Below are positions 1-10,401 of a stretch of 64,000 nt of DNA, piece after piece. Both the position numbers and the translations under genes were made by a program. The notes below the pieces were generated by a model, which was not told the DNA's origin, ran no database searches, and saw nothing but the letters and a program-made list of their open reading frames with translations. The DNA is taken from the NCBI GenBank assembly GCA_038501625.1, contig JAZAYU010000061.1, positions 4,018,303-4,082,302 of the forward strand. Direction: 5' to 3'. The first letter of the stretch is position 1; every line of letters begins with the position of its first letter. This stretch comes from Corbicula japonica (lineage: Eukaryota; Mollusca; Bivalvia; Venerida; Cyrenidae).

Positions 1-484
1 ATTAACTTGATATATTCTTTCCGGAGCACAACTCCAAAACTATTTGAGGGCTTTTATTCAAACTTCATACACTGACAAAGCACATTGGTATGTAGTGCAG
101 TGTGCAAGTGCAATAACTCTACCTTGCCTTTTATAGAGTTATTCCCCTTTATCACATTTACTTGATACATTTTTTCCAGAGCATAACTCCAAAACTACTT
201 GAGGGATTTTATTCAAACTTCATACACTGACAGAGCACATTGTAGGTAGTGCAGTGTGCAAGTCCAATAACTCTACCTTGCCTTTTTTAGAGTTATTCCT
301 CTTTATCAGAATTACTTAATAAATTTTGTCCGGAGCATAACTCAAAAACTACTTGAGGGATTTTATTCAAATTTCATATACTGACAGAGCACAGTAGGTA
401 GTGCAGTGTGCAAGTCCAATAACTCTACCTTGCCTATTTTTAGAGTTATTCCCCTTTATCAGATTTACATGATAAATTTTGTTT
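1..484. repeat. Tandem repeat, about 155-bp unit, three copies
   Basis: Three consecutive units share CCGGAGCAYAACTC, a TTATTCAAACTTCATACACTGAC block and ATAACTCTACCTTGCC. The CCGGA/CCAGA word recurs at 21, 176 and 330, giving a period of 154-155 bp. The array runs off the left edge of the window, so it is probably the end of a longer satellite-cored element. No coding potential is seen. Confidence 0.85.
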
Positions 485-697
485 AAAAATTTTAACACCA
501 AATTTAAAAGGATTTCCTCTCTAGGTAAATTATACGAAAGTACAACCTTCAGGTTACTTTTTCCGGCGGGGGGATTTAACCATGTGTAACATGGCTCTTG
601 TTTAAACTATATTTGTCTGTTAGTTGGAGGAAACTAATTTTGTTTTTTTTGAATTGTGAGAGTGAAGTGTGCATTGTCAATTATTGTATCAAGTCTT

Positions 698-939
698 TAC
701 CCTTTCCTCCATATATATGCATTTTCACGCATGTGCCACCAGTGTAGGTCCAGATCAGCTGGCACATTCTTTGCCATCTGATATCAGATCTGCACTGGTC
801 GCATTTTAATCAGAAATAACCTAACTAATCAAATAACGAACAGTGCAGATCCTGATCAGATGGCACAGATGTGCCAGCTGATCTGGATCTACACTTTTCG
901 CCCATGCAATAAAGGTGTATCTGTACAGGAAAGGGTTAA
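698..939. mobile_element. MITE of the TTAACCCTTTCCTCC family, copy 1
   Basis: The element starts with TACCCTTTCCTCCATATA and ends with AGGAAAGGGTTAA, so its ends are inverted repeats. Inside are two blocks related by inversion, CAGATCAGCTGGCACA and its complement, plus the conserved core CAGTGCAGATCCTGATCAGA. Seven further copies lie between 15015 and 21221, most of them inside CNTD1 introns. It has no ORF and must be moved by a transposase encoded elsewhere. Confidence 0.85.
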
Positions 940-1112
940 AGATGCTAAGTTTGCCCACATTATCTCCTCTTTTTTTTAAGAACTTCTGTTAACAGAACAA
1001 AACAACCATATAAATTAATTGATGACAGATTATGTTAATATACTGAGCAATTTGCTTGCAAGGGCTTGAAGTTTGTGATTGTCTGAACAACAATAATTAC
1101 ATTGTGATGTTG

Positions 1113-1530
1113 TTATGCCCCTACAATTTGGGAGGCATATAGAGTTGCACTCGTTCATACATCCTTCTGTAAGTAAGTCCTATAAATCTTGTGGCATCAA
1201 TTCCTTATTAACTGGCAGATTTCTTTCAAACTTGCACAGATGATCAAGCAGGATGTGAAGATGGTACTTAAAAAAAGATTTTTTTCCACCGACCATTTTT
1301 ACCACACTTATAGCCCTTTGTTAATTTCACGCATAAAATATTTTGGCATCAATTCCACATTTCCTTTTTAGTTGAATTGTTTCAAACTTTCACAGATGAT
1401 TAGACATGATGTGTAGATTTTTGTAAAGGAATTTGTCTGGCAACCATTTTCACCAGAGTTATAGCCCTTTGTTTATGTTAGTCATAAATATTTTGTGGCA
1501 CCTACTCCTCATTTACTATTCATGATCACC
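1113..1530. repeat. Degenerate tandem repeat, about 150-bp unit
   Basis: A start of the type ATGCCCCTACAATTTGGGAGG is followed by units beginning GGCATCAATTCC at about 1192 and 1343, with a third truncated unit near 1496. Shared words include TATAGCCCTTTGTT and TTTCAAACTTKCACAGATGAT. It resembles a satellite-cored interspersed element. The short open frame from 1189 lies inside it and is not treated as a gene. Confidence 0.6.
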
Positions 1531-1832
1531 ACATGTTAATACCTGGTACTAGTACACAATTTTGTTATAAATATTGTTGCAGCAGTGGGGGCATAGATTG
1601 TAAGGAGATTTTGTTTAATTTAACAACTTCAGGGATACATGTGTATGTGTTCAGTCAGTTCCTTTGATAATGAGAAAACTACACAAACAATTTTTTGTTG
1701 AACTATTGATATCAGTATTTAAAATAAACAGATGCAAATAAATGTGTGAATTCTTTTTAATATCCCCTTTGCAGGTTATGGCACTTTCTATTAAATTAAT
1801 AAAGGTTTATCAGGAAATCTTTTATAAGAACA

Positions 1833-2310
1833 TAGAAGCTCAATTTGTTTCTTTCATCCCTGTCATCCTGTTCTTGCAGATTTGACTCCAGGTGCTCTGA
1901 TCTCGGTAAGGTCATTGAGTACCCGCCCCTTTGGCTTGGCAATGCTATAAGCTTCTTAAGTTTTATGTTTGTTGCTTTTGCATGCAATATTGTTGAAATA
2001 ACGAGTGGGTTGGAGTTATTTCACCAAGAAGATTTGTACTTGTTTGTTGATATGAGAACCTGTTGGGGCAAGTGTGAGGTTGGTGCACCCTAGTACCTGG
2101 TTTAAACCCCCCAGTTGCAAATGATTTGCCACTGACCGTTCCAAGGCGGTAACCCCTCAGATTCTCATTTTTGTTTATTGTTTGTGTAGTCTGTTTTGAA
2201 GCTGATAATTTAATTAACCATGCTCTCATTTTGTCTTCTTCTTGGCTGTGTAGGGAGGCTGTGTCTTCTGAATGTGGCAATTCCTGATATGCATATTTCA
2301 CTTTTTTTCT
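1833..2310 (+). repeat. Dispersed repeat R1, copy 1
   Basis: This roughly 480-bp sequence recurs at 41340-41733 (-), 54180-54600 (-) and 57480-57915 (+). Landmarks are TTTGACTCCA, CTCGGTAAGRTCATYGAGTA, GAGAACCTGTTGGGGCAAG and TGACCGTTCCAAGGCGGTAA, with a tail of the type GTGTGGCAATTCCTGATATG. A piece of the tail also occurs near 29715-29760. The 82- and 112-residue open frames here are repeat sequence; related frames recur in the other copies. Family unknown. Confidence 0.75.
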
Positions 2311-4419
2311 AAAATTTACTAATATTGTTAATTCACTTTGATTGTCCTGTGTTATTTCAGATTGAGCACAGTTTAAAACATCACCAATTTATTTGTGGAG
2401 ACGTCACTGCGTCTATACGGCGCGTCCACGGCGTTTATATAGAGTGTTATTTATTTTATTGCGTTCTTACAACGACTACCCGCTTTTAAAATTAGTGCGC
2501 TTCTACCGATTTCATCGTCGTGAAAAAGACGAACACAATTATATACATTTATAGGATTTGCAACTGCTTGCCAATGTGCAAGTCCAGCAGATAAATTGTG
2601 CATATCAATCTGGGACGACGACGGAGGGCCCTAAGGCATATATTCAACTGTTCGAGAACAAACAAATACTTGATGAAGATGTGTCTATTCACTTCTTTTT
2701 ATAGGAATAGCAAACGAACGTCTTCAGCATGCCGTCAGTGCAGTGTGAGCGCCGTGAAAGTGGAGTGCACGCAGTGCAAGCCACGAGAGCACAGACAATC
2801 GCCAACAATAAATCCGTAGGAACGGGATAGAACACAATGGAAGCTCCGTAGCAACGCCTTAGTCGCTGTGTGGAAGTCTTGATATCTCCATCTTCACGAA
2901 AAATTTAACAATTTTCTTGCGATCTCACGGCCGTAGTCTTGTAAATTAAACATTGCCGTGCCAACACAGTGGAAGCGTAGTATAGTGTGACAGGGTCTTT
3001 TGATGATATTAATTAAAGTTTACACATGAGTAATCTTTAGGTAAACGTGTATCTTATATTTGCAATATCTCACATTGCTTTCCACTAACGCTGATGCTCC
3101 CAGTTAATTCACTAAATCATAGAGCATTGTTTTTTGTCGTCACATCACGACCAGGTACTTCAAATGTTCTTTCTTTATATCCTATTTTTGACAAAGAGAC
3201 TGTCTCATAGATGTAAGACAAATATTCCTCTGGGTGGACCTCTGCACTTTGACTTGACTCATCATGTTTCACCGCCAAATGAAACACAGAAGTATCGACA
3301 TACAGCATTGTCTATTCCCTGAAAACTATGAAATGATTTCGTTGATTAACACACGCATAAAATTCTACTTCGTTGAACAGCATACACAGTCTCTGTGCAA
3401 CACGCACACACCATCTAATGCTGAAAAACAGCCTTACTGGTGGTTTTTAATCAGAAACACAGAAGTAATAAGCGTATAATTATCATATCACATCATTTAT
3501 ACACTAAATTAGAATGTTTATACATGTCATTAGTATTATCTTTGTGAAGTTAATATGATGACTTTGTACAGGAAACTTAAAAATAAACTGGTTTCATGAC
3601 ATTATCTAAACTAAAGCACTATGAATAACAACAAGAGGTGTCAGTTTATATTAAATAACATTTACCATCATTATTGGATCTCCATTGGAAGTAAAATTAG
3701 TCCAAAATACACAAAAATGGAACGAGCACGTGATAAATGTCGTCGTAATGTAATTAAACAATCTTTTGATGTGCAACGTACACGCACTGTCGTTGCGCAG
3801 CACTTGTCACACGCGTTAATCCCCAGTGTAAAGGCTTTCCTGTTAAGCTGATTAAAACCCCTAGTGTGAATTTACATGAATTATGAAAAAATCCCAACTG
3901 CGCTGATTTTGCGACTAATTTTTTTCCCAATTTCAAGATTTTACGATGCGAAAATTTCCCAATTGTAGGGGAAGGGGACCCTTTCCCCGTTGGGTAAAAA
4001 AAACCCGCTGCTCTTGAAATACTGCGAGTTTATTTGTGTGAACTGGTTTAAGGATAGGATTCTTTATACCCCATCAGGCAAGTTTTAAGACGTCTGCTCG
4101 TGTGACATGGTTAGAGGTTTTGGATCTTTACCCTACGGATAAAACCACTGTATGACACCACACAGTGTATTAACCTCATCTTATTCGGCAACCCTTTTTC
4201 TCTACAGAGGCGGAACCAGATGGGGTTCAGTAGGAATGCTCAAACCCATGCACTTTGAAGGCAGCAATATTTGATTTTCACGCGGATTTTCGCCAGAAAG
4301 TATCAAGTTATCATGTAACTACACTGTGACTGACCCCAAACGGTCCCTCTTGGAAATCCTGCATCTGGCCATGCTTTATATCCTAAATTAGTAAAGAGAA
4401 ATTAGCATTAAAACACACT
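2311..4419. other. Intergenic, no gene recognised
   Basis: Several open frames of 60-76 codons occur, but none shows a recognisable domain, codon bias or splice context. A CpG-rich patch is visible around 2400-2480. The stretch 3880-4025 contains AT-rich repeats and a small hairpin (GGGGAAGGGGACCCTTTCCCC region). No function is assigned. Confidence 0.5.
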
Positions 4420-4812
4420 GGGAATATATTGTGTTCTGAGTGATTAATGTTGCGCATCGTGATAAAGATCACCCGTTTATTAACTGAAATATCCAGAAGT
4501 TGGACTAGATAAGCGCATTTCCAGAGACACCTGTTAAGGAGTCCTTTTCTGGCGAGTATGTCAGTAGAGCTATATAGGCTCAACAGATATCCATACAAAA
4601 TATCCCCGTTTTCGAAAATGCATTTTTCGAAAATATGGAAAGTGTGTTCTGAGTGGTTGTAGATTTAGTTGCATCTGGTGATTTGGATCGCCCGTTTATT
4701 AGCTAAAAATGGCCAAATTTGGCACTAGAGCTTTGCAAAGCCTATATAGACCTACTGACATACTGGCCAGAAAAGGGCCCCTAAACAGGAGTCTGTGCGC
4801 ACTTCATGTGAG
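4420..4812. repeat. Two-copy repeat, partly direct and partly inverted
   Basis: The block GTGTTCTGAGTG...CCCGTTTATTARCT occurs in the same direction at about 4431 and 4638. The adjoining block (CTACTGACATACTSGCCAGA...AACAGG) occurs on opposite strands at about 4527-4578 and 4745-4795. The two copies therefore agree in direction for one half and disagree for the other, as after a local inversion. Confidence 0.6.
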
Positions 4813-5221
4813 TTGGTTAGTTACGAACGACAACTCCGCGATCCACGCGTGTAATTATTACAGATTCACCGGATGCAGACAGACGGCTGCTGCGCTCATT
4901 AGTTCTTGCATAACCAGGTAATTTAAAGGTAGGTTGCACCAGTGTTTCTTAATTGGATTGATTAAAAACCCTGGTTGCATTCTTAACAATTTGTTTGCTA
5001 ACGAGAATCATGTTTTTCTTCACAAAAAATCATTGAAAAATGAGAATTACATCCCCTCTCCCGCCAAACTGTCAAAACTTAAATTTGTCACACTTGATAG
5101 GGTAAACTGATCTTAAGTCGGACACGATCTAGTGTCGGACGATTCCGTACACATGTTGCATAGTAAACTGCCCATTAGGCGGTTATAAAATCAATTTCGC
5201 TACGTAATAGTACATTTCGTC
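4813..5221. other. Intergenic, no gene recognised
   Basis: AT-rich sequence without a supported ORF. GATCTTAAGTCGGAC at about 5111 recurs in direct orientation at about 6768 on the far side of the neighbouring element. The second copy forms a small palindrome, AGTCGGACTGTCCGACT. Confidence 0.45.
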
Positions 5222-6456
5222 TATGGAAGTGTCTCCTCGACCGGGCCCGGTCGAGCAGACCCAGAGTCTCCTCGACCGGCTGCCGGTCGAGGAGAATATA
5301 CACGTAGGACTGTCTCCTCGACCGGCTCCCGTCTAGGAGATTATACAGGTAGGACTGTCTCCTCGACAGGTTCCAGAATAAATAATTGATAATAAATTGT
5401 GTTTAAACATGAACATTGGACGCAACAATTGGGAAAATTAATTAAAAGTTTGGTAAAAATGTTTGTTTGTTTCTTTTATGTAAAGGTGCTTTCATGTGTG
5501 AAATAATAATGGAAGTAATAGTAGCACCAGTTGCTTGCCCTCTGATGTTTCGGCAATTAAAACTCGTTAAAACTATCAATTCTAATTGATCTACACAGTT
5601 TGCTGTTAAATATATCGCCTGTGTGTTTGTTCAGTATTTTTGGTGCTTTGATTTGTTTTGTTAAATTTGAAATATTTTGTATGATTTTCTCTCACCTGTG
5701 AATAAAGACCACGTGCCTTCAATGACCACTTTTTTTTTCCAACTTTTGGAGTAATGCGCTAATAATCCAGATGTATGTTGAGGCATTTTGTGACAGACGG
5801 TTGTAAAAAGATTTTTAGCGTACATCTAGTGCAAGCAAAACGGACACTTAATATATAAGATTGAAATGACTGAAGATTTCTCGCTCACAATAATTTTGAT
5901 AGTGTCACTTACAGTGAAGGCTGTAGTTAGTTATGGAAGATATTTGAATATAAGTTTTGACATGATTCAACAATGTGTCAGCCTAAAGTCCCCTTCCTGC
6001 CGGGATTTGTGAAATCAGCCCGAGTAATCGTGAATATACATGTTGCTGTCAAATAGTACGTGTATTGAGAAAAAAATATGTTTTACAACGGTAAAAGTTA
6101 AAATAAGCGAAAACTTTTTATTTTTTAGTTCATTTAAAATAACTTGCAAGTTATCATAAAAATTAAACTAATGGTAGTTTTTATATGTGATTTTATTCAT
6201 TCTGCATCAACCTTTACGGACTAAGCTAACGCCGCAATCCCAATGTTTAACTGAGAAAACTGATAAAGTAACATAAAACAAAATTATTATGATGTAGTTT
6301 TGTATATTTTAACACATAAAATAACTGAATATTGAAAAGTTTGTTTATTTCAAAAAAACATTTTAAAACGCGATAAAATTATTGACTGTACGGAAGTACC
6401 CACTTCCGTTGTTTAGACCGGAGCCGGTCGAGGAGACAGTCCTACGTCTATAGCGA
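5222..6456. mobile_element. Putative DNA transposon or MITE with GACCGG palindromic ends
   Basis: The left end has repeated GTCTCCTCGACCGG words at about 5231, 5269, 5310 and 5357, including CTCCTCGACCGG/CCGGTCGAGGAG palindromes. The right end at 6416-6456 carries GAGCCGGTCGAGGAGACAG followed by TCCTACGTCTATAG. ACGTAGGACTGTCTCCTCG at about 5300 is the reverse complement of the right end, so the ends are terminal inverted repeats. The roughly 1-kb interior is AT-rich with no transposase ORF. The exact outer boundary and target duplication were not resolved. Confidence 0.55.
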
Positions 6457-6816
6457 GTTGTCTTTTTCAAGCAGGTGGCGTATACTCGGCCTTTTTAAGG
6501 TTATTTCCCCTGAATAGTCCACTCACGGAAATTTTCAAAATATTTTGTTCAACAAAAACATCGACAGTTCTGAAAGAGCTTAAGAAACCACATTTCTTTG
6601 CAGGTAAATGCTCTTTTATTTTGATTGTGGTGATTTAAGTAAGTTTTTTTTACATGTTTTTAAACTTTTTTTTCTTTTTTTTTTAATATAAAAGCACATC
6701 TATGGATGTTTAATGTAGACTAGTTAACATGATATTGAGTCGGACAATGAATTTAGTACATTTGATCTTAAGTCGGACTGTCCGACTCATAATCATTTGT
6801 TAATGAACAGATATTA

Positions 6817-7046
6817 AGAGCTTCCTACAACATGGATTTGAAATTATAAGAAAGTGCAGCTTCAAACAGGGTTCGAACCTCTGACCTACAGCTTACCGTT
6901 CCAAAGCTGCTATATTAATTGAGCCACCAAAGAGCTTCCTACAACATGGATTTGAAATTATAAGAAAGTGAAGCTTCAAACAGGGTTCGAACCCTGGACC
7001 TACGGCTTACCGTTCCAAAGCTGCTATTTTAATTGAGCCACGAAAG
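6817..7046 (-). repeat. Tandem pair of tRNA-like repeats (SINE head-like), 114-bp unit
   Basis: Two copies begin AGAGCTTCCTACAACATGG at 6817 and 6931. On the - strand each contains GTGGCTCAATTAAWATAGCAG, resembling a Pol III A box, and GGGTTCGAACCCTG, a good B box. The anticodon and acceptor stems do not fold as a functional tRNA, so this is a tRNA-derived repeat and not a tRNA gene. The second copy has the better B box; the first has AGGTTCGAACCCTG with one change. Confidence 0.6.
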
Positions 7047-7200
7047 TCGCATGATATGAAATCTACTACATATAAAATGTACATGTTACAAAAACGGAAA
7101 CATATTTACATATATTGTGCTAATTTATAATAGGCATTTTGTTAGTTACTAAGCTAATGTTAACAATGTAGGTTTTAGGATGAAGAATGTACTAGTGCAG

Positions 7201-7565
7201 GGCATATATATATTGTTGGAATACACCACTGGTGTCGAAGAGAAGCTGAGGTGGACGCTCCACATTACTGTGTACAAGAAACAGAAAATGCCTTCGATAA
7301 AAACGCCTTTGCTGTTTTCAGTAACATTACCTTAAAAAATAAAGTGGCTTATATGAGGCGAGAAGATGGCGCCCTTGTCTCCACCGTTTTTTCACTAATA
7401 CGAGGAAAACGTTACTTGAAAGCTAAAATGTCTGCTACAAATTTAGTCGTTTTAAGGGGTCTATGCAACGGTGAAATGTTGGCTTTAAGTGCAACGAATC
7501 AGATATTGATAGAATTTGACAGACACTTAACCGGTACTGTCTGCGAATATTCGGAGCTTAGCTGA
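7201..7565 (+). CDS. HIRAN-like domain exon (partial gene or relic)
   Basis: From a plausible 3' splice site (CTAGTGCAG) just before 7201 a frame stays open to TGA at 7563-7565. It reads GIHHWCRREAEV, then CVQETENAFDKNAFAVF and VAYMRREDGALV. This order, a short aromatic start, a conserved E-x-N-x-[YF]D-x-NA-[VF]AV block and a V-[AG]-[YH]-[IM]-[PR]RE block, matches the HIRAN domain, a DNA-end-binding module found in HLTF and in many transposon-associated invertebrate proteins. The domain match is from memory of the family pattern. No upstream exon was found, so this is either the last exon of a gene starting further left or a retroelement-associated fragment. It is followed by a Tigger relic, which favours the second view. 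Confidence 0.4.
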
Positions 7566-7794
7566 CCATAAGACCCCCGCATTATGACATGTTCACCTGT
7601 TTTATAGTGTTATTTTAAGATATCAGTGTACATAATTTTACGCGAAATTTTACGCAAACATTGATATACCCGGTATCTGCCATCTATTAGCAACAATTTT
7701 CATGAAAATTCGTAGATGTTCAATGTTATATCGTCTCAAATTCAATAAATTTAAATCGTTTGCCATTTATTTCGTTTTGTTTCCATATTCAGAA

Positions 7795-8001
7795 ATGAAA
7801 AACTGGAGTGAAGCGTCCATGACCTTCACAATTGAAGATGTTAGGAAAGGCATGTCAGTACGGAAAGCTTCTGAAAAGCATTGCGTACCAAAGTCTTCCT
7901 TATCAGATAGGCTGACTGGAAGGGTAGAGTCAAGTACAATCTGGGGTAAAGACAGCCAACTTTCGCTCAATGATGAGCGAGAGCTCATTGACATCGTATG
8001 A
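7795..8001 (+). pseudogene. Pogo/Tigger-type transposase relic, 5' part
   Basis: The frame from ATG at 7795 reads MKNWSEASM...IEDVRKGMSVRKASEKHCVPKSSLSDRLTGRV, ending ELIDIV at the LTR boundary. The V-R-x-A-x-x-x-x-V-P-x-S-x-L-x-x-R pattern is the psq-type helix-turn-helix found at the N-terminus of pogo/Tigger transposases. The frame is cut at 8001 by the LTR element and resumes at 10402. The gene was therefore already in this locus when the retroelement arrived. It lacks any DDE catalytic domain here and cannot be active. Confidence 0.7.
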
Positions 8002-8659
8002 TGAAGTAAAAATTCACTTCAAATAAGAGTTAATGAATTTTAATTAAAATATAATTTTTAAAGACACAGTAAATAATGCAACAACAACTTTCAGTTTTCA
8101 GGAATTTAAGAAATGTTTTACCTGTCACCTAATTGATTAATCTTCATTTTAAGAAGGAAATATATTTTAGCAGCTGCTGATTATCTTTTAATGTGTCTTG
8201 ATAACTTCCTACTTGTTATTGTTCCCTTGTTGTGGAAAAGTAATTAAACAATCATCTAAAGTCAACATTGACATATTAACTAGTTCTCAACAAAATCTGG
8301 GAAGCCCTTGAGCTATGCCAGTCATCTGTATTGTTCCAAATGTATTGTTACACAATGATGTTATTTCATTGGTTGTTAGTTTGTTATGTTTTGGATTATT
8401 ACAAACAAAATATAAAAAGGTAGGCAGTTGTCTCTGGACCTCCAAGAATACGGGACCTCCTAAAGTAACTTGGATAACCAAGATATTATTCTGTGGATTA
8501 ACCACTAAAGGGACTTTAACATTGGATTTCCTATGTTGACTGTGTTTAAACTGGATTACCAGAAGTGTGCCTTGGAATAAATAAATTGAGAAACGTTCAT
8601 TATTTGTTTATAATTCCCCATCACAAATTATAAAATTGTGGAGTGAATAAACCGCTTCA
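8002..8659 (+). repeat. 5' long terminal repeat
   Basis: Starts TGAAGT and ends GCTTCA. TATAAAA at 8411-8417 is a candidate TATA box and AATAAATAAA at about 8576 a candidate polyadenylation signal, in the order expected for U3-R-U5. The 72- and 74-codon open frames inside it recur identically in the 3' LTR and are not considered genes. Confidence 0.85.
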
Positions 8660-8750
8660 TAATAGTTTGGTGAAGAACAGCGGCTAAGATTCCAACCTCA
8701 AACTGCCAAGCGAGATAATTCAACAAATCCCCATTCAAGTAAATAGAACA

Positions 8751-9569
8751 ATGGCAACAGTGAAATGCAGAAAATGTGGACTTTCCCATGGATTAAGTGT
8801 GTGTAAAGCAGCAACTTCAAAATGTTTCAAGTGCAACCTTGCTGGACATTTTGCGAGGATGTGCCATCTAAGAAGTAACAATATCTCAACTTCTCTAAGC
8901 CTTCAAAAGAAGAAACTTCGAGATAAAGAAAGGATGACAACATTCATCAGAATGAAAAACTCACAGAATCTGCCATTCCATACTGTTGAAGACAGAATTC
9001 TACTGAAGCAGACATTCAACTCGTTAACTAGACCTATGATTATCCACTATCATAAGCTGCAAAAGGAAGTGGATGATTTAAGAAGTGAACAAAACAATTC
9101 ACTTGCTAAGGTTATGCTTTTGGAAAAGGAAATCCTTTCCTCAACAGAAAAAGTTGAAGTCAAATTGAAGAAAGAAAATAAAGAGCTGAACCACCATTTG
9201 TCTACCTTGAAGAGTGACATTGAAGCCAACATTCAGAAAATAAATTCTGTAGAAAGCAGAAATGTGGAACTTCTAGCAGAACTGAAGAAAAAGGATCAAG
9301 AGATTAACCAGTTCTTTAAAACTTACGATAAGATAATGACACACACTGAGGATGAAATGAAATTTGTAACAACTGTTTTAGACAACATAGCTTATGACAG
9401 GAATGATGATAAATCTTGCAAATTTAAATTGCAACGATGTAAAAAGTGTGGATGTTCAAACAATCATCCCAGGAAAGATTGTCCAGCAAAAGATTTTAAT
9501 TGTGGAATATGTCGGAAATATGGCCATTTTACAGTATTTTGTCATTTGAAGGGACAATTCCAAAAATGA
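8751..9569 (+). CDS. Gag-like CCHC zinc-knuckle / coiled-coil protein of the LTR element
   Basis: A 272-residue ORF from ATG 8751 to TGA ending 9569. Near the N-terminus a CX2CX3HX4C motif (C6, C9, H13, C18) is followed by a canonical CX2CX4HX4C knuckle (C25, C28, H33, C38; CFKCNLAGHFARMC). The middle, about residues 85-210, is Lys/Glu-rich with heptad-like leucines and probably forms a coiled coil. The C-terminus has two more knuckles, CX2CX5HX4C (C230-C244) and CX2CX4HX4C (C251, C254, H259, C264). Zinc knuckles bind nucleic acid in retroelement Gag proteins. Knuckles at both ends around a coiled coil are unusual for Gag, where they are normally C-terminal. No capsid or major homology region was recognised. 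It is the only ORF of the element, so it probably packages or recognises the element RNA, but this is inference. Confidence 0.75.
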   Translation: MATVKCRKCGLSHGLSVCKAATSKCFKCNLAGHFARMCHLRSNNISTSLSLQKKKLRDKERMTTFIRMKNSQNLPFHTVEDRILLKQTFNSLTRPMIIHYHKLQKEVDDLRSEQNNSLAKVMLLEKEILSSTEKVEVKLKKENKELNHHLSTLKSDIEANIQKINSVESRNVELLAELKKKDQEINQFFKTYDKIMTHTEDEMKFVTTVLDNIAYDRNDDKSCKFKLQRCKKCGCSNNHPRKDCPAKDFNCGICRKYGHFTVFCHLKGQFQK

Positions 9570-9740
9570 AACAGAGAAAATAAACCAATTTGAAGAACTT
9601 AAAAGCACAAATCCTTAGGAAATATTATTCTATGTTTAAATTTCCCATAAACCATGTGTTAACAATAAGTGGGTATTTAAGTGATCCCAGGGAAAATAAC
9701 TTTGGGGTCCAAAGTTAAATCAATCAGGGGAGAATTATTA

Positions 9741-10398
9741 TGAAGTAAAAATTCACTTCAAATAAGAGTTAATGAATTTTAATTAAAATATAATTTTTAA
9801 AGACACAGTAAATAATGCAACAACAACTTTCAGTTTTCAGGAATTTAAGAAATGTTTTACCTGTCACCTAATTGATTAATCTTCATTTTAAGAAGGAAAT
9901 ATATTTTAGCAGCTGCTGATTATCTTTTAATGTGTCTTGATAACTTCCTACTTGTTATTGTTCCCTTGTTGTGGAAAAGTAATTAAACAATCATCTAAAG
10001 TCAACATTGACATATTAACTAGTTCTCAACAAAATCTGGGAAGCCCTTGAGCTATGCCAGTCATCTGTATTGTTCCAAATGTATTGTTACACAATGATGT
10101 TATTTCATTGGTTGTTAGTTTGTTATGTTTTGGATTATTACAAACAAAATATAAAAAGGTAGGCAGTTGTCTCTGGACCTCCAAGAATACGGGACCTCCT
10201 AAAGTAACTTGGATAACCAAGATATTATTCTGTGGATTAACCACTAAAGGGACTTTAACATTGGATTTCCTATGTTGACTGTGTTTAAACTGGATTACCA
10301 GAAGTGTGCCTTGGAATAAATAAATTGAGAAACGTTCATTATTTGTTTATAATTCCCCATCACAAATTATAAAATTGTGGAGTGAATAAACCGCTTCA
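9741..10398 (+). repeat. 3' long terminal repeat
   Basis: Same sequence as 8002-8659 with a constant 1739-bp offset. It is preceded by the purine run AGGGGAGAA and followed by TAATACGCAAC, which re-enters the interrupted Tigger reading frame at 10402. Confidence 0.85.
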
Positions 10399-10401
10399 TA
10401 A

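Larger units (their letters stand above)
8002..10398 (+). mobile_element. Young non-autonomous LTR retrotransposon, gag-like ORF only
   Basis: Two 658-bp direct repeats (8002-8659 and 9741-10398) begin TGAAGT and end GCTTCA, the usual TG...CA form. They keep a constant offset of 1739 with no indel and no substitution seen on line-by-line reading. Just inside the left LTR, TGGTGAAGAACAGCGG could be a primer-binding site. Just before the right LTR, AGGGGAGAA is a short polypurine tract. The interior holds one ORF (8751-9569) and no protease, reverse transcriptase or integrase, so movement must be supplied in trans. The element interrupts a Tigger relic. Clean target duplications are not evident: the 5 bp on the left are TATGA and on the right TAATA. 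Confidence 0.85.

Noticed and set aside
8287..8539. 72- and 74-codon ORFs repeated at 10026-10278
   Set aside because: They lie in the LTRs, overlap on opposite strands and occur twice only because the LTRs are duplicated.
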